DNA of 64,000 nucleotides from Cinclus cinclus (Eukaryota > Chordata > Aves > Passeriformes > Cinclidae): contig NC_085047.1 of the NCBI RefSeq assembly GCF_963662255.1, forward strand, positions 14,686,347 through 14,750,346, given 5' to 3'. The position numbers were made by a program, and so were the translations under genes. This document shows, one piece after another, positions 13,432 to 27,060 of this stretch (position 1 is its first letter; the number at the start of each line of letters is the position of its first letter). The notes under the pieces were generated by a model, which did no database searches, was not told where the DNA came from, and was given only the letters and a program-made list of their open reading frames with translations.

Positions 13432-16400
13432 TCTGCTATACTGTCACACTCTCAACCAGTTTATTAGGTATAATGCTATTTCCCTGCTCATATGTGTTGA
13501 GGCAACCTCCTCTGGTCTGGGATATTTTAATTTGGTTTTTTTCTAGTTCCAGAAATGTAGATGATCCAGATCCTGCCATTAACAGACGTGAGTGTTTAAC
13601 CCAACACAGTGTGAGGAAGGACTCTCATCTCACAGTCCTCACAGTGCTATCATGTCCTTTTGTAAAGAGACCATGATGGTACATGCAGCTGTAACTTTTC
13701 TCAATGCAGAGATTTGTTGCTCTCTTTCAAACAAGACAGACATGTTCCTTCATACCTCCTTCCAACAGACAAGAAATCTGTTGAGGCTATGGCTCAAAAT
13801 GAAAGTGATGGCCCCACTGAAGACTACTGTCTCTCCTTTGGAGGCCATGCTAGATGTGATGCAATAACATGATTTTTAGGTACATAATTGCTAGTTGGTT
13901 TTCCAATCAGTTGATTTCTGATGCTGGCACTTGATAACTTGATACCCTCAAGGATTGAATATTCTAGTTCTGACACTGTCTCTTAGAGAAGGCTGTGATT
14001 AGCAGCCCTAGAGTTCCTCATGGCACTGAAACACCCTTTCCTCCCTGCAGCCATGAGCCTCCAGAGTGCCAGCCCAGAAAAGGTAGATCCCATTTTTCCT
14101 TTCTTTTAAAAAGCTGAATAGAAGTGTAGTTATAGTGATATTTGTAATGGCGACATCTTCCCTACCCAGTGAGTTTCTGCTCCCAGCTACAACCTAAGTG
14201 TGACACTCCCCTGCCTAAAAATCTTTCTCAGATATGTGTTACCCCCTTGAAACCAGCCCTCTCCACTTGTGTTGCTTTTCTTTTACTTACCTACTCCCCC
14301 ATTTCTTGTATGCACAGTGCTTGTGTCTAATGAAACCTTTTAATGACTGTGATTCAGCAAATGAGATTTTAAATTATTTGTTGTTTTTGTTGTTACTAAC
14401 ATTTAAAGAGAAAACTCAATTGTGGAAAAATTTATAAAGTTATTCAGTTTTCCTAGGAACACAGAAGAGAATAGAATACATCTAAACATGTAATTTTTCA
14501 TTCAACATCTCTCTCTCCCTCAAAATTACTTACTACCATATTAACAGGAAATCTTTTTTCTTTCATTAATCTCATGTCTCTTAGTACCAACCAGTGTTGT
14601 CATTAAGGGTGTCCTGGGAAGAAAATACTCATCACTGAGAAAAAAGCACAAAATCCCATGTACTTTACAGAAAGAAACATCATTGATTGAAGACTGACTT
14701 CTTCAGAAATTTCTGAACTTGTTTGTAGCTTGTAAAAATTCCCCACCCACATTATTCTCTTTGAAGATCTCACAGAGCTGCTGCTTCCATTTCTTGCCAA
14801 AAAACTGCCAGCTGAGTGTTTCATGGTGTAATACAGCTCTCTATCATGCAGGAAATTGGCCGAAGTCATTTTCCTGTGAGTGTAAAAGAAGGAGCTAAAC
14901 TCCATTAACCCTTTCAGTACATGTTATATTTACACCCTTGTAACCTTGCATGTCTTAGAACAAAGAAAAACAGACTCGGTGGGAAACAGCAGTGGCTGTA
15001 GGGAGGGGGTTTTTTTGCTTTATGAACTTTTCGTTCTGCTATTAGGTAATTTATTTATCCACAGTAGGTATTTGTGGGTGTTTTCATGTTCTTGACAACA
15101 TTGCTTTTTATAACAGCTACAAAATATTTTTCTCATACAAAACTTTAGCATACTCTCTCAGCCTAGAAAATTAACATCTGTTTTTCTTCTTGATTTGGCA
15201 GCCTAGTACATTGTTGAAACAGAGCTGTGCCATAAGGTCAGATCCAGCTCTAAATTATCAACATGTAGTAGATATTTCTGATTTAGTTCTTGCTGAAGTG
15301 TTTTGCTGGATGGTTAGAGATGGGCAGACTGCAAGAGATTAGGAACTGTGACTAAAACAATGCAAATTCATAATCCTTATCTAATTTTTCCTAGACATCT
15401 AGACAAAGAGAAATTCTAGAGCTGCAAGGATGTGTTGCACTGTGGAATTCTTAATGATTCTTAATGTTTTGCAGATAATGGCTTATCAAAATAGACACTT
15501 ACTTCAAAGTATCCTAATATTCCACATGGACAAAACTTGTAGTACAAATGAGAAAAAAGAGGGCAGAGGTCTTTACCTTACACCATAATGAGAGATGAGC
15601 AGAAATTATAAACTCAAGATTCAAAACCCAAAATATGTACCATTAACTTCATCTATCAGAATATTTTGACTACTACCTGTGAGTTTTGCCCTCCTTTCCA
15701 AGAAATCCTTTTCCTGTGATATAGCCTACCTGAAATCTGCTGCTGGAACCACTGAATAACACCAGGCTGGAAGGAGCTTCAATTACAAGATCAAGCTTAT
15801 CTGGCTGCATCTGACCATAGGGCAAACTGAGTAAACACAACCACCAAAGAGAACACAGATGCAGCTCAGGAAGGAACAGCACACGAAACATCTTCAAAGG
15901 CAAAAGAGGTCATATTTCAGGGAAAGGATTTTTGACCTTCCAGCAGCACTCAGAAAAAGCTGCAGATAGCCCCTAAAATATTGCCAACTCTTCTCTTGTG
16001 AGGAAACAAGAGGCTAGCCATTCTTTTTCTTTGTACTCAGTCTTACATTCTCATAACTTCTGAACTGCTGTTCTTCCCACACTTTTGCTGAGGAACTGTC
16101 ACTGTGTACTTTTGGAATATAACAATAATAATATTTCAGTAAGTTCAAACAGTTAATGATTAGTTTTGAAGCCAGGGGTCCCTTGGTCCAATTTCACATC
16201 TAAAACTACCTTTTTGGGGAAAGGTGGGAACAAGAGAATAAACCATTTCTTTCACAGCACTAACCTGGCTTATGAAAAAAAAAAAAAAAACCACAATTAC
16301 AACCCTCAGAAATACAGTAATACTTCTGAAAAAATAAAGTCCACAGACTTGCAGTTTTCTTCATCTTAAGTGATCAATAGTCTACAGAAATATTCATCTG

Positions 16401-19400
16401 ATTCCCAAAAATTTAATCCTGACTTTTCAGAAGGAAGTAAGGACTGAAGGATTTGATACCTGGTCTGCCCTTGGGGGCATTTATGTGTGACCTCCACATT
16501 TTTCTGTGTATAAAAATCATACAATGACTGTTCTGACTAGTCAGGGTACTCATTCTCAAATGCCACACAAGGAAGGCATACAGTAGTAAATGGCCTACAG
16601 ATAGAAGGAGGTTCCACAGCAGTGAAGGCAATCTGAGTTTTCTGTTTTCCCCTTCTCTGTGAAAATGCAAGTGCAATAGCTGGGTTGGGAGGAGAGAAAA
16701 AACACTCTTTTAGTTTTGAGCTGAAGCTTAGCTGTGATCCCAACTAAGACATGTACAGGAAGTTTTAGCTTAGTGAGGATCCTAAGGGGTTTGTGAAGCT
16801 CATTTCTCCAAGTGGAGTCATGTTGTCCCATGCTTACCAAGACCAAGGTTAAAAAAAGCAGTAGAAACATAAAACTTCCCTGCTTAAGGTTACATACATA
16901 TCTCTGCAGTCCCAGCTTGGACTAAACACACTTTTGTAGTGATTAACTTCCTCAGTCATATTTTCAAGGCCTAATGCAGTTGTAGACTATATTATACAGC
17001 TGAACAGGAAAGCTCCAATAAGTTCTTAATGAGGAGACACATGGAAATTCAACTTTTCTGAACTCAGCTACAAAAGCATCTTTTGCTATTTCATTATTCA
17101 GACAGTGCTTTCCTCTCCTCACTCCTTTTTCCTCCTGCCAAGCCCAGCAGGATTTCTCTTCTGCCTGTCCTCTATTGTCCCTTCCTTCCTAGAAACCTAG
17201 TAGAAAAAATATGAATGATAAACATAATGAAACATAAAGGACTGCATCACAGTCTGCTAGAAATTAAAATTACTGAAAGCCTGACTCTCCCTTAAGAATG
17301 AAAGGCTGTAATAAAGAAAACATCCAGAAACTGTCCAAGCTCCAACTGTAAGCTGAAGACACTGTTAGGAAAAATGACATTAGGATATAAATGCACACAT
17401 TATTCTTCGGTGTTCTGGATAAAATTCAAAGCACTTAAAATTATATAGAGTATTTAGGCATTAAAAACCATCTTTTTAATTATACCTGAATTCTATTTAG
17501 TCACATTTAGACTTATCCAGGATGCATAAAAATGTGTATTTTATGAGCATAGCCCATTCTGCATTGTAAAGTTAATCTCAAATGCAATTCACATTAACAT
17601 CCATTCCCTTCTTGTATTAAAACTGATTGCTAGTTTCAGTTTTCATTGCATTCTGGGACTGAGTCTTTCCTTTAAAGAAGTAGAAGGAACCTGTTTTCCT
17701 TAGGATGCAGCATTTGAAGCAGTTTTCTCCATCACTGCTGTGTCGTTCCAGGGCTTGAGCATGGGGACTTTGGAGTCCATGTTCAAATTCAGTTTTTTCA
17801 CTGGAACACCCTCCAAGCTGCACTCCACCATCTCCACAACCTACTTATTGTTCTGGTATGTCCTCCTGGATTTCTTACTGTCCATTTTGACATGAGTGGA
17901 AGAGGACCACAAGGTTTTCCTGAGCCTGCACACCTCCTGGGGCATTGGCTCTAGCTCTCAGTCCTCAGAAAAAATAAGTCCCAAGTAGGAAGATCTTGCA
18001 GAACACCTTGCTTTTGTGGCAGCTTTAGAAAGCAGCATCTCCATTGCAAGGACAAGAAGACAGGCAAGAAAGGGAAGGCACTGTTCATCAGTTTTAAAGC
18101 TGCACCAGAAAAGGAAGATAGATTTGACCAATCACATTCTGTCTCCTCTTCAGCTCATCAGTACAATTTCACTATCACAGTAATTGGCACTTAGAGAGTA
18201 ACTTGGGCAGAATTTTGGTGTCCACAAGAAAAACATGTTTTCCTGTAAAAGCAACACAGTTTTCTTTAAGACCCAAGACTGCACAACTTGAAGTGCCAGA
18301 AACTGTGGCAAAGGAATAGAGGAGAATGGGGAGAGATGATTTTAAAAAGCTTCAAACATACATCTCAAATGATGTTTTAGATTACACAGTGGGACAAGAA
18401 CTGATTAAACAATATAGAATACTTTTGGCTAACTGAAATGGTAACTTTTAAGGACTTTTGTTCTAAAATATCTTGTCTGATAAATGTCAAAACTTTCATG
18501 AAAATATTAAAAGGATACTGTAAATAAAAATTTACAGGCAGATTTTATTGCAAAGACAAGTTTTAGAAATTTGGAATTTTAAGTGGAAAAAGCCTCATTA
18601 AAGAACAAAATTTATTTCAAAAGGGAGAAGATGAGTCTGAACAGTCTGAAAAAATTGCATCTAAGTAAAGGAGAAGCTTGCTCCATCTAGATTTTTATTA
18701 CCTTTTCCAATGACCCACATTTTAAAGCTCTGCAGTTACTCATGAAGAAACTCCATTTGAAAATGGTGCTTCTGTCATTAAGCAACCTTAATTAAACCAA
18801 GCATTTCCATCTCCTCCACTGTCTATTTTCTAGTAGAGCCCAAACTGTGATTTGCTCCTGTCTCTGGTAAGTTATTTTGAGCCTTAACCATTATCTCAAG
18901 TGAAGTTAGTGCTAAGAGTTATGGGTCTGACCAGTGTCATACTCAGCTCAAACTCACCTTAAGTCCCATAAGTTTTGGACTGGAGTCTATTCCTTGTATG
19001 AATATATTGTTTACAGAAGACAGGGAACCTAAACATCTTTGCCTCGTCGTCCAGGAGATTTATGTTTCTATGTAAGCTGGGCTAGAAATTCTCCAGGGTT
19101 TTTTACATTCTTGCAAGGCAATATGGCTTTGGGCCTCAGAGTAGCCACTGGAATCATATGATCCCACCTGAAAATACAAAGGCTGTTTATCCTCTCCCCA
19201 GAAATTATGCTATGCCAGACTCAGGTTCAGAACCATGTTGATAATTGCTGAAAGGTGCAAAATAGAGTTTGGGGAGTGAAACCCAGAAGAGCAGGAAGAG
19301 AGCTTGGGACAGCCTCAGCAGCATCCCAGACCATAGGAATGCCACCAGACCAGCTCACAGCATCTGTGGTCTGGGCATTTGGAGCTGCTTTTCTGCCTGC

Positions 19401-21460
19401 CTTCAAACAAATGCACATACAGAAGCCGAAGCAGTCTAACCCTAATTAGGCATCAATGCCTGGTTGACAGTTATCCTGCTAAATTACCTGTGCATATTGT
19501 TCTTAGCAACATTAGGATTTTATGTTGTTTTACCCAAAATTCTCTATCAGTCAGTGTATCAAGTGGTGTTTTCATGCATTTCAAATAATCTCTTACAAAC
19601 CTGGTCATATTATGAGTGGTAAAGTGAACAAAATCTTATTGCCTGTGGATTTGTAGAATTGTGATATTTAAAAAGAGTTGAACTCCAATTACCATCCTTG
19701 CCACAAATGGGCATTTAATAAGGTCTTTTGTAATCTCCACGTTTGTGTTCACAGAAATTATAGGAGCTTCATGTCCTCAAGATACCCCTTCTCCATCAAG
19801 TATGTTCAAATTAATCCATGATTTCAAGTTATTTGAGAGGAGACCAACAGATATGCACACAGACATACACAATAATTCCATAAATCTCATCCCCTTAGGA
19901 ATATAGGTTTTTGTTTATACTTTTGTTACATCAAGCAAATACCCAAGTTCAAAATTTAAAAAAAAAGAATTTGAGGTAAATTGTCTTGTAATATGAGCAT
20001 GTTGGAGACAATCTCTGCATCTTCCCATAAAATCTGGCCCCAAGTTTTGTTCCTTCATCAAGTACCACATAGGAGAAGATCATTGACGAAGAGGACCAAG
20101 TAGCTCAGGATTTTTTTTTTTTTTTTTGCCTCACTAAGTTCCCAAGAGAAATCCAACGCTGTTTCAAGCCACAGGCGCAGGAAGAGCAGAGGCAGAGAGG
20201 TGTCTACCACAGCTCCCCCACCTACCCAGAGGCATGAGCACTAGAGCTCAGCCCAGCTGACCACCCTCCTCTCCTGCAGCAGTGGGGGCACAGCAGTGTT
20301 CCCAGAGCAGGGGGCCTTGGAGACAAAATCCTTTGTGTTTCCAAGAGCTGCTTTGCCTGGGATGTGTCAGGGAAACATCACTGCTCCAGCCACAGCTTCA
20401 AACTTGTATCTAGAACCATGGAAGCCAAGCCATATTCCATTGTTAATGAGCAATGAAGAGCTGATGGAACCGTGGAAGTACAGAGCTGAGGACAAGCACC
20501 AGAAACTTATGTGGGCTTTCTGGGGGAAATGAAGACATTTATAATTACACACCTGGAACAACGAGAACAACAGTATGTTTAAGATGGGATTTGACAGAAT
20601 TTTTTCCCTATATTTCAGTGGTTGGCAGAAGGAACTATTGTATTTCAGCCATCTTAGTGAGTTCTGAATGAAAATATTTTTAAAAATATCATAGAACTTT
20701 CAAAGCTCAAGGCACTGTGTATGCAAAGTGAAAATGTATTAATTTTGAAAAGATACAACCCTCATTGTCTGAAAAAAATCAGGCAGCAGCAGCCACCATT
20801 ATCACTGCTGGAAATTAAAATAAAATGGATTTTTCAAGGAATATGTTCAGAACCTAAGGACTGGATAATAGTGTATCTCCTGTCCATTCAGATCAACCTG
20901 TCTTCCCAGTCATCTGCAGTAGTCTTTCAATGGTGCTAAAAAATGCTATATAATTTTAGTAACAGGCTTCCACAACCCACTGGTTTACAGTCTTCCTCAT
21001 ACTCCCTCATTTCACTAAAGTATGTCCCTGGTTTTAGAGGTTTTGCAGCTGTCCAGTGTCTCTGAACATTTTTTGAGGTTTATTTTTTTTCTGCCTAGAT
21101 CTGCCAGAGTTAATTGTAAACACAAAAAGTCCATGCAGAACAGCCCTGGATGAAAAAGTAATACTGACAAAGTAAGAAACACCTCACCACAGTGAACCCC
21201 CTCTTCAGTCAGAAGATACTGGCATGAATCCTCTCCCACAACATAACAGCAACCTGTTTAAGTGTACCAGCACCACTAAACAATCATTTGCATTTATTAT
21301 TATTACTCAGTTCAAAGGCTGATGTCAAGACATCCGAGGGAAGGAAAGTACATGGTGCATTTTTTTTAAATCCTCAATTTGTTTGGAGTTTTCTGTTTTC
21401 CTTGGGGTTTCTCTACTTTTTCTTCTTCTTTTTTTTTTTTTAAGCTCTGTTCTAAGAAAA
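13432..21460. other. Intergenic region upstream of the MIR155HG promoter, no gene seen
   Basis: No coding exon, RNA gene or well-preserved mobile element was recognised. Homopolymer runs occur at about 16277-16292 (A) and 20111-20127 (T). A somewhat GC-richer patch at 20150-20330 has no assignable identity. The region lies directly upstream of the presumed microRNA host promoter, so distal enhancers are plausible, but none can be called from sequence alone. Confidence 0.5.
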
Positions 21461-21468
21461 GGAAAGCG

Positions 21469-21478
21469 GGGGATTTAC
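21469..21478 (+). promoter_or_regulatory. NF-kB-like site upstream of MIR155HG
   Basis: GGGGATTTAC matches the kB consensus GGGRNNYYCC at nine of ten positions. It lies about 30 bases upstream of the AP-1 site. NF-kB is an established activator of BIC in mammals, though the known human sites lie further upstream. A functional role here is inference. Confidence 0.4.
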
Positions 21479-21509
21479 TAAAAGCAAGGCAAGGCAAGGC
21501 GGTTAGTTA

Positions 21510-21516
21510 TGAGTCA
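21510..21516 (+). promoter_or_regulatory. AP-1 site in presumed MIR155HG promoter
   Basis: A perfect TGAGTCA lies 12 bases upstream of a TATA box. A proximal AP-1 element close to the start site is an established feature of the human BIC promoter. The position, the downstream TATA box and the miR-155 hairpin 5.6 kb further on all support this assignment. Confidence 0.65.
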
Positions 21517-21527
21517 CCTTCATGACT

Positions 21528-21533
21528 TATAAA
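21528..21533 (+). promoter_or_regulatory. TATA box of presumed MIR155HG promoter
   Basis: TATAAA in the context 'cttataaagg', just downstream of the AP-1 site. It would place the transcription start near 21,555-21,562. No CpG island is present, which fits an inducible, TATA-driven promoter. Confidence 0.6.
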
Positions 21534-21557
21534 GGGTCTCAAGTTGTTTGGAGCTGG

Positions 21558-21822
21558 CTTTCTTCACCTAACTCATGCTGAAGGGATATCAGGAGACCAG
21601 CCAGACCAACACATCTCTGTGGCAACTGCTCCTGCCTTATTTTTCATTTACTTTCTTTCTCTGTATCTCTCTGTTGCTCTCTCTCTCTCTCTAAAAGGAA
21701 AAAAAAAAAAGCCAAGCTGAGTGATCATGGTTAACCTGTGAGATGGAACAAAGGAAGTCTGTGGCCTTCTTGCTGCATTGGTTTTGCTTGTATCTCTGTG
21801 TAAAGACACTGCCTCATAGCAG
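21558..21822 (+). ncRNA. MIR155HG: Candidate first exon of MIR155HG (BIC)
   Basis: The start is set about 25-30 bases past the TATA box. The end is set by a good splice donor (CAG|GTAGGT) at 21,822/21,823. The sequence between is not an evident open reading frame, as expected for the spliced, polyadenylated host transcript of miR-155. It contains a short CT repeat at about 21,673-21,691. The exon call is inferred from promoter plus donor. I cannot confirm it against a transcript. Confidence 0.45.
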
Positions 21823-24800
21823 GTAGGTTTTTCAGCTTGGTTCTTTGGTGTTTGTTTATTTTTGCGCGCACAATTTTTTTTTAAATTAGAGGCTTGTGTG
21901 CTAAAGGAGACGGGACAAGGCCCAGGGAGGGGCCCCAGGGCAGGGCTTAGAGCACTCTAGAGACAGGGAGACTAAACTTCAAATTCTTCACACACGCAGA
22001 AATACTCTAGCAGGCATCCTGATGGAATATGCCTCCATCCATCCATCCAGACTAACACAGCCTCCAGAGAATGCAAAGGCAGTCCCCTTGCCGTCTTTGA
22101 ATTCACCTTCATGGTGACCTCATTTATCTGCTGGGACAGCACATGCAGGAAAGGAGCCTGCATGCTGCATGTTAGCTCATGCTCTCCTCCTTTTGTTCTG
22201 AGGTCAACAGTTTAGAAGACCATGCGACATGGAATAGGATTTCTACAGCATTTCATTGCCTACGTGGAAGAGTTTCATGATGCACCTGCAGTTATTGACT
22301 TGCCCACAGCCTGCCAGAGGCATTTTGAGGTGTGGAAAAGTAACTGTATAAACCAGTGTGACTTTTTAAATTTTGATCAAAGAAGTAGTTTTGTATAATG
22401 TGTCAAGCTTTGGTCCTCGTTTCATAAATGAGCAGCAGAGAAATTCCTTCTCTGAAATATACCCATTGCATAATTTGCTATGGTTGGTTTTAATTCTTTT
22501 TAAAATTAACATGATTCAAATGCTGATATAAGAACTCAACGTAGCTTTCTTGAAATCCCTAATCATATCAACAAACAGGAGCTCCATGCTCAGCATTAAG
22601 GCCTGTCTGGCCAAAACTCTAAGGTTTTATTTGATGATAAATTTTGCTCTGGATTCAAATTTTGGCATCAAATATCTAAGATTAATAATATATTCTAATA
22701 TATTTTAATATGTCACTTTTTAATTTACAAAGGAGCAAGCAAAGTAACTGAAAGTTAGTATTTAAAAAATAGATTATCCAGCTACTTGAGCCACAAAGTG
22801 AAGACATGTTTTATTACACAGGAAAGTTTTCACCAGAGAATAGCATTGTCTATCTATGTACACATCTTTGGAGCTCTCCCAGTATCTTAAAAACCTGGAT
22901 TCAGTATTTTTTTAAAATATTTTTTAAATAATAGCTCCTCTTTCTGAGAAATTAGATGAGAAGACTTAAAAAGCTCCTGAAAATGTAAATAGGGTATCTG
23001 AAAATGGATGGTTGTGTATTGTTCATGTATAACAGCCTTTTGTAGGTGATTAAAACATTAATAGAATTGTTAAGTGTATTAACTCTAATTCTCTTTCAGT
23101 CAAAATTAGACTTCTGCTATTCAAAGCTAAAAAATCTTTGAAACTGGTACATTCCATTTTGGTCCTATTTTTTACAAAAAGTGGGTTTTTCCATGATTGC
23201 AGGAGAATAAAAATTCAAAAGACACTCTTACACACTACCAAAACATCAGGCTTGGGTTCTATCCCAGTTTGACTCCTCCAACATGACAGTGAGTCTACAC
23301 ACTCATATATGAGCACTGCAGATTTTTGGTCTTGGTGAACTGTCTTTCCTCCCACCAGAAAAGGACTTTGTAGAGGTGACAGCACAACCCTAAGCACCAT
23401 CTAAATTCTAAATTCTTTTTGCTGTTTGGAGAACATCTTTTATCTTTCTAAACTGGCCACTGAATTTTGCAGAGTTGGCATTATTTTCCAAAGCTGCACA
23501 TAGCTTTCATTAAAAAAAATTATATTGGGAAGTACTACCAAAGCTTGCATGTCTTCCTCCTATCAACCTAGGGACAAAAGGTTGAATTTTATCCCAGATT
23601 TGTGATAAAGGAGCACCTCCAGTTTGGCAACAAGTAAATAAGAATTTGGTCATTGGAACTGGAGAGGCAAAACTGGCTAAGATTCACATAACCAGACTAA
23701 TGAGCTAGTAATCCTTCAGTGGACTACCAAAAGTCCCCTCAGAACCTTGAGGTACCATATAAAAAATGTCCAAATGTACAAGTGGGAAAGAAGCATTCGT
23801 CACAGTTCAACTAAGTACTTTGAACTACACTTGTGATGATTCTTACGAAGGGAATCTGACTTTTTAATTGGACAGCTTCCATGGAGGCAATTTCAGTGAA
23901 AGCAGATATAAGTCTGCAAATGAAAATAAAATACACAGCAGATGTAAGTTCTGCAAATGAAAATAAAACACACAGCTATCTGAGGTCACTGCAACAGATG
24001 AAGGAAGAGAGAAGCAGATGAGATGGATGGGACCTAATGACCAGAGGTCAGCAGATAAGATAGGAAGGATAAATGTTTTGATTATAGGGGAAGAAAGACA
24101 GTGCTGGAAAAGGGAAGAGGAAAGTCACACAAGATCTTACGAACTTTTTCTTTATTAATGTTGCAAGGGAAATAACAGGGGATTTTATTTCATTATATTT
24201 AAACATGAGTAGATGGTCACTGTTTCCACTGATGTCAAGGCCACATGTTTAGAGCTGCTTGAGAAGACAGCAGGGAGCAATACAGGTATTTGTTAACGTA
24301 AAGGAAACCTGACAGCTGTACAAAGGCTGTTACAAAAGTTCAGCAAGAGGAAACACGTGTCATTTCTCACCACTTCCTGATAAAGCATGATTTGTATTTC
24401 TGCCCTTAGCACACAGAAGCAAACAGTTTGCAGTGTTGGAGGTGCTATGCAGCTTTTAAATCCAAAACTGAAATGCAAGTATAGCAGCCTAGACAAAACT
24501 ATTCCATTACGTAAATCCAAGACCATGGCACTAGAAAAGCCCCAGAGCAAATTCTCATCTGTGGTTATGGCCTTTTCCTTTTGCTGGGAAGGGCTGGCTC
24601 TAGAGTAAAAAATCTCTCACTTCTACCACTGCCCAACAAAACTGCTGGAAGTTGTCATGGGCAAGTACAGCACTCATTCAACTTCTTTAGAGAAACAATT
24701 ATTAGATTATTCAAGTGATCAGTTACAAAACCATCCCTTCTCCAAGTCTGAACACAGGCAGACTGAAAACTACTGTCAACCACAAATGGCTGCTGCAAAC

Positions 24801-27060
24801 CACAGATAAAAACATTTGCTTTTTAGCAAAACCCATTTCAGACATGAAATAGAGTTTGGATGCATGGTGTAAAGGAGAGCAACCTGGAATACATTTAAGA
24901 GAAAGCAAATTAACAAACATATTCTACAAATATTCTAGGGGCAGTAGACTTGGAGGTGACCGAAGCTTTTGGTATGAAAGCTCTTGTCCTACTGCCTAAA
25001 GTGATCCTTATCCAAAGCTTAATGAAGGCAAATTTAGTGTTTCCAGAAAAGGAACTGATGTTTTGCATTGAGCCCTTCATACATATGCATGCCTACTGGG
25101 TGACATCAAGTGAATAAGGATTTAGGGACTTAGAGACATTGAAAGCACAATAATTGAATTCAAGAATAATTTAGGTTAAAAATATTCTCTAAAGATCATC
25201 AAACTCAAAGCCCTGCTCAAAGAAGGTTCAATTCAGAATGAATATAATGTATATAATGTATATGTATATTATATATATATATGTGTGTGTGTGTGTATAT
25301 GTAAGACAATAGCCTTTTATTCACAGGAATTACTGGTTTGCTTTCTTCCTAAAACAAAAAATAACCCAAAAATTGATACCTTAACTTGGATATTCTAACC
25401 TCCTCCCCTGGCCTGTGTCCCTCACCCTACACACACATACCATGAACATTTTATCACAGGTTTAAAAACTGTTCACTTCACTGCCCACAAATGCAAATCC
25501 TACACCACAGCTCTCTTCGCCCAACTCTAGTAGGAGTTTACTCTGAACATTCACCAGAGCTCTGAATCATCACTTTGAACCTGAGGTTTGGAAATTTTTA
25601 AACTTCTTTTTTCTGCCTACCAAAATTTTATATTCACCTTGGAATTTTTGCTAGCCACTCACATACTGCAGCCATGTATGAGGCTGGTTTCATTTAGAGT
25701 GGAACAATGTGAAAGGTAATTTCCCAAAAATCTCTAAATTAGATCACACTCTTACTATGACATTTTAACTTCCTCTTAAAACATGTGTTGGTAACAGTAG
25801 GGAAGTTATAAAAGTACATCAGTTTCTTTAAATTTACATACAAAAAAAGATCTCCAAAACTGTCTCATATAAAATGTCTCATTTCTTATACGGGCTTTCT
25901 TGTTACTTTTTTGATTAAACAACAGAAAGGTGGTTGTTGTTTTTGTAAGTGGTTACTGGGAGACCAAAGAGAAAACAAACAAGATTCAACTATTTATGAA
26001 CTCTGCACAGGAGGTGATACTTTATTTCAGAAGGATGGATAAAGAAAAATATATTTCAATCAAGACATACATAGCAGAGAACTAAAACGGCATCACTTAG
26101 GCCTTTTTAAATCTGCTTGGAAAGACTATCTCCACAATTCAACCCTTATTACTGATGTAAGTAACTGAAAATTGTAAAAATAAATCAGGTAGTTTAATAT
26201 ATAATGATGATTTTCTACCCTTGCTTTTACTGAATGTATTTCTATTTCATTATGTGATTTCTTTGCAGATTTTTGAAATTGCTGATTTCTAAAACTGTAT
26301 CTCCTTGTTTGTTTCCAGAGGAGAACTGATAATCAGCTGAAAGAAGTATAAAAGTGTTCAACTTTGGTCAAAAAGATTCAGCACATTAATTTTATGCTCA
26401 AAGCATCAGTTAATGGACTGGTTAATATTGTGAAGCAATTAGCAACAGTTCAACACAGACAATTATATTCATTAATCTCATTCTAACCTACTGGCACAAG
26501 GGTGTAGGAGCCCTGCATATGGATTCTAGACCAGCAACTAAATCTGTCCAACAGGTTTTCTTTCTGCTCATTTATACCAGATTCCAAAGGAATATTTGTT
26601 GCCTAATCATAAACCTTGCATACTGATGAAACTATGACTGTGTTTTAGCTCCGTTTCTCACATCCTGCTAAAGAGTCAGCTCTCCCAAGAGGCACTTTTA
26701 ATTACTTAAATCAGAATATATCAAGACATTTTTTGTTTTGTTTTTTTGGGAGTTTAAAATATTTTGAGGAACTAGGCTTATATTAGAAGCCTTCATCAAC
26801 TGGTATCTAAAGGAATGCAAAATTAAGCAAGACCAAGCTGCAATTTGTATTCTTCCTGCTCACAGCAAGCACAATGCACTCTGCTCAATGCACTCTGGTT
26901 GTCTCTCTCTAGCTAAAACAATTTTAAGTTTGACTGGGTTTAAATGTACAGCAGATAGTTCCTGTGTGTTTAACTGCAATTCTCTCTCTGATGTCTCTCC
27001 GTCCTCTACCATAATTTCTTGATATGTATTTCATTTTTTTCTTCTTCTTCTTTTCTTTAG
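21823..27060 (+). other. MIR155HG: Presumed MIR155HG intron(s)
   Basis: The stretch between the candidate first-exon donor and the strong acceptor before the microRNA exon. It is AT-rich with no coding exon seen. Human MIR155HG has three exons, so a small middle exon could be hidden here, but I could not pick one with confidence. A mixed TA/TG repeat lies at about 25,236-25,303. Confidence 0.4.
25236..25303. repeat. Mixed TA/TG simple repeat
   Basis: Imperfect 'taatgtatata' units, then a (TA) run, then a (TG) run. Simple-sequence DNA with no gene content. Confidence 0.9.
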
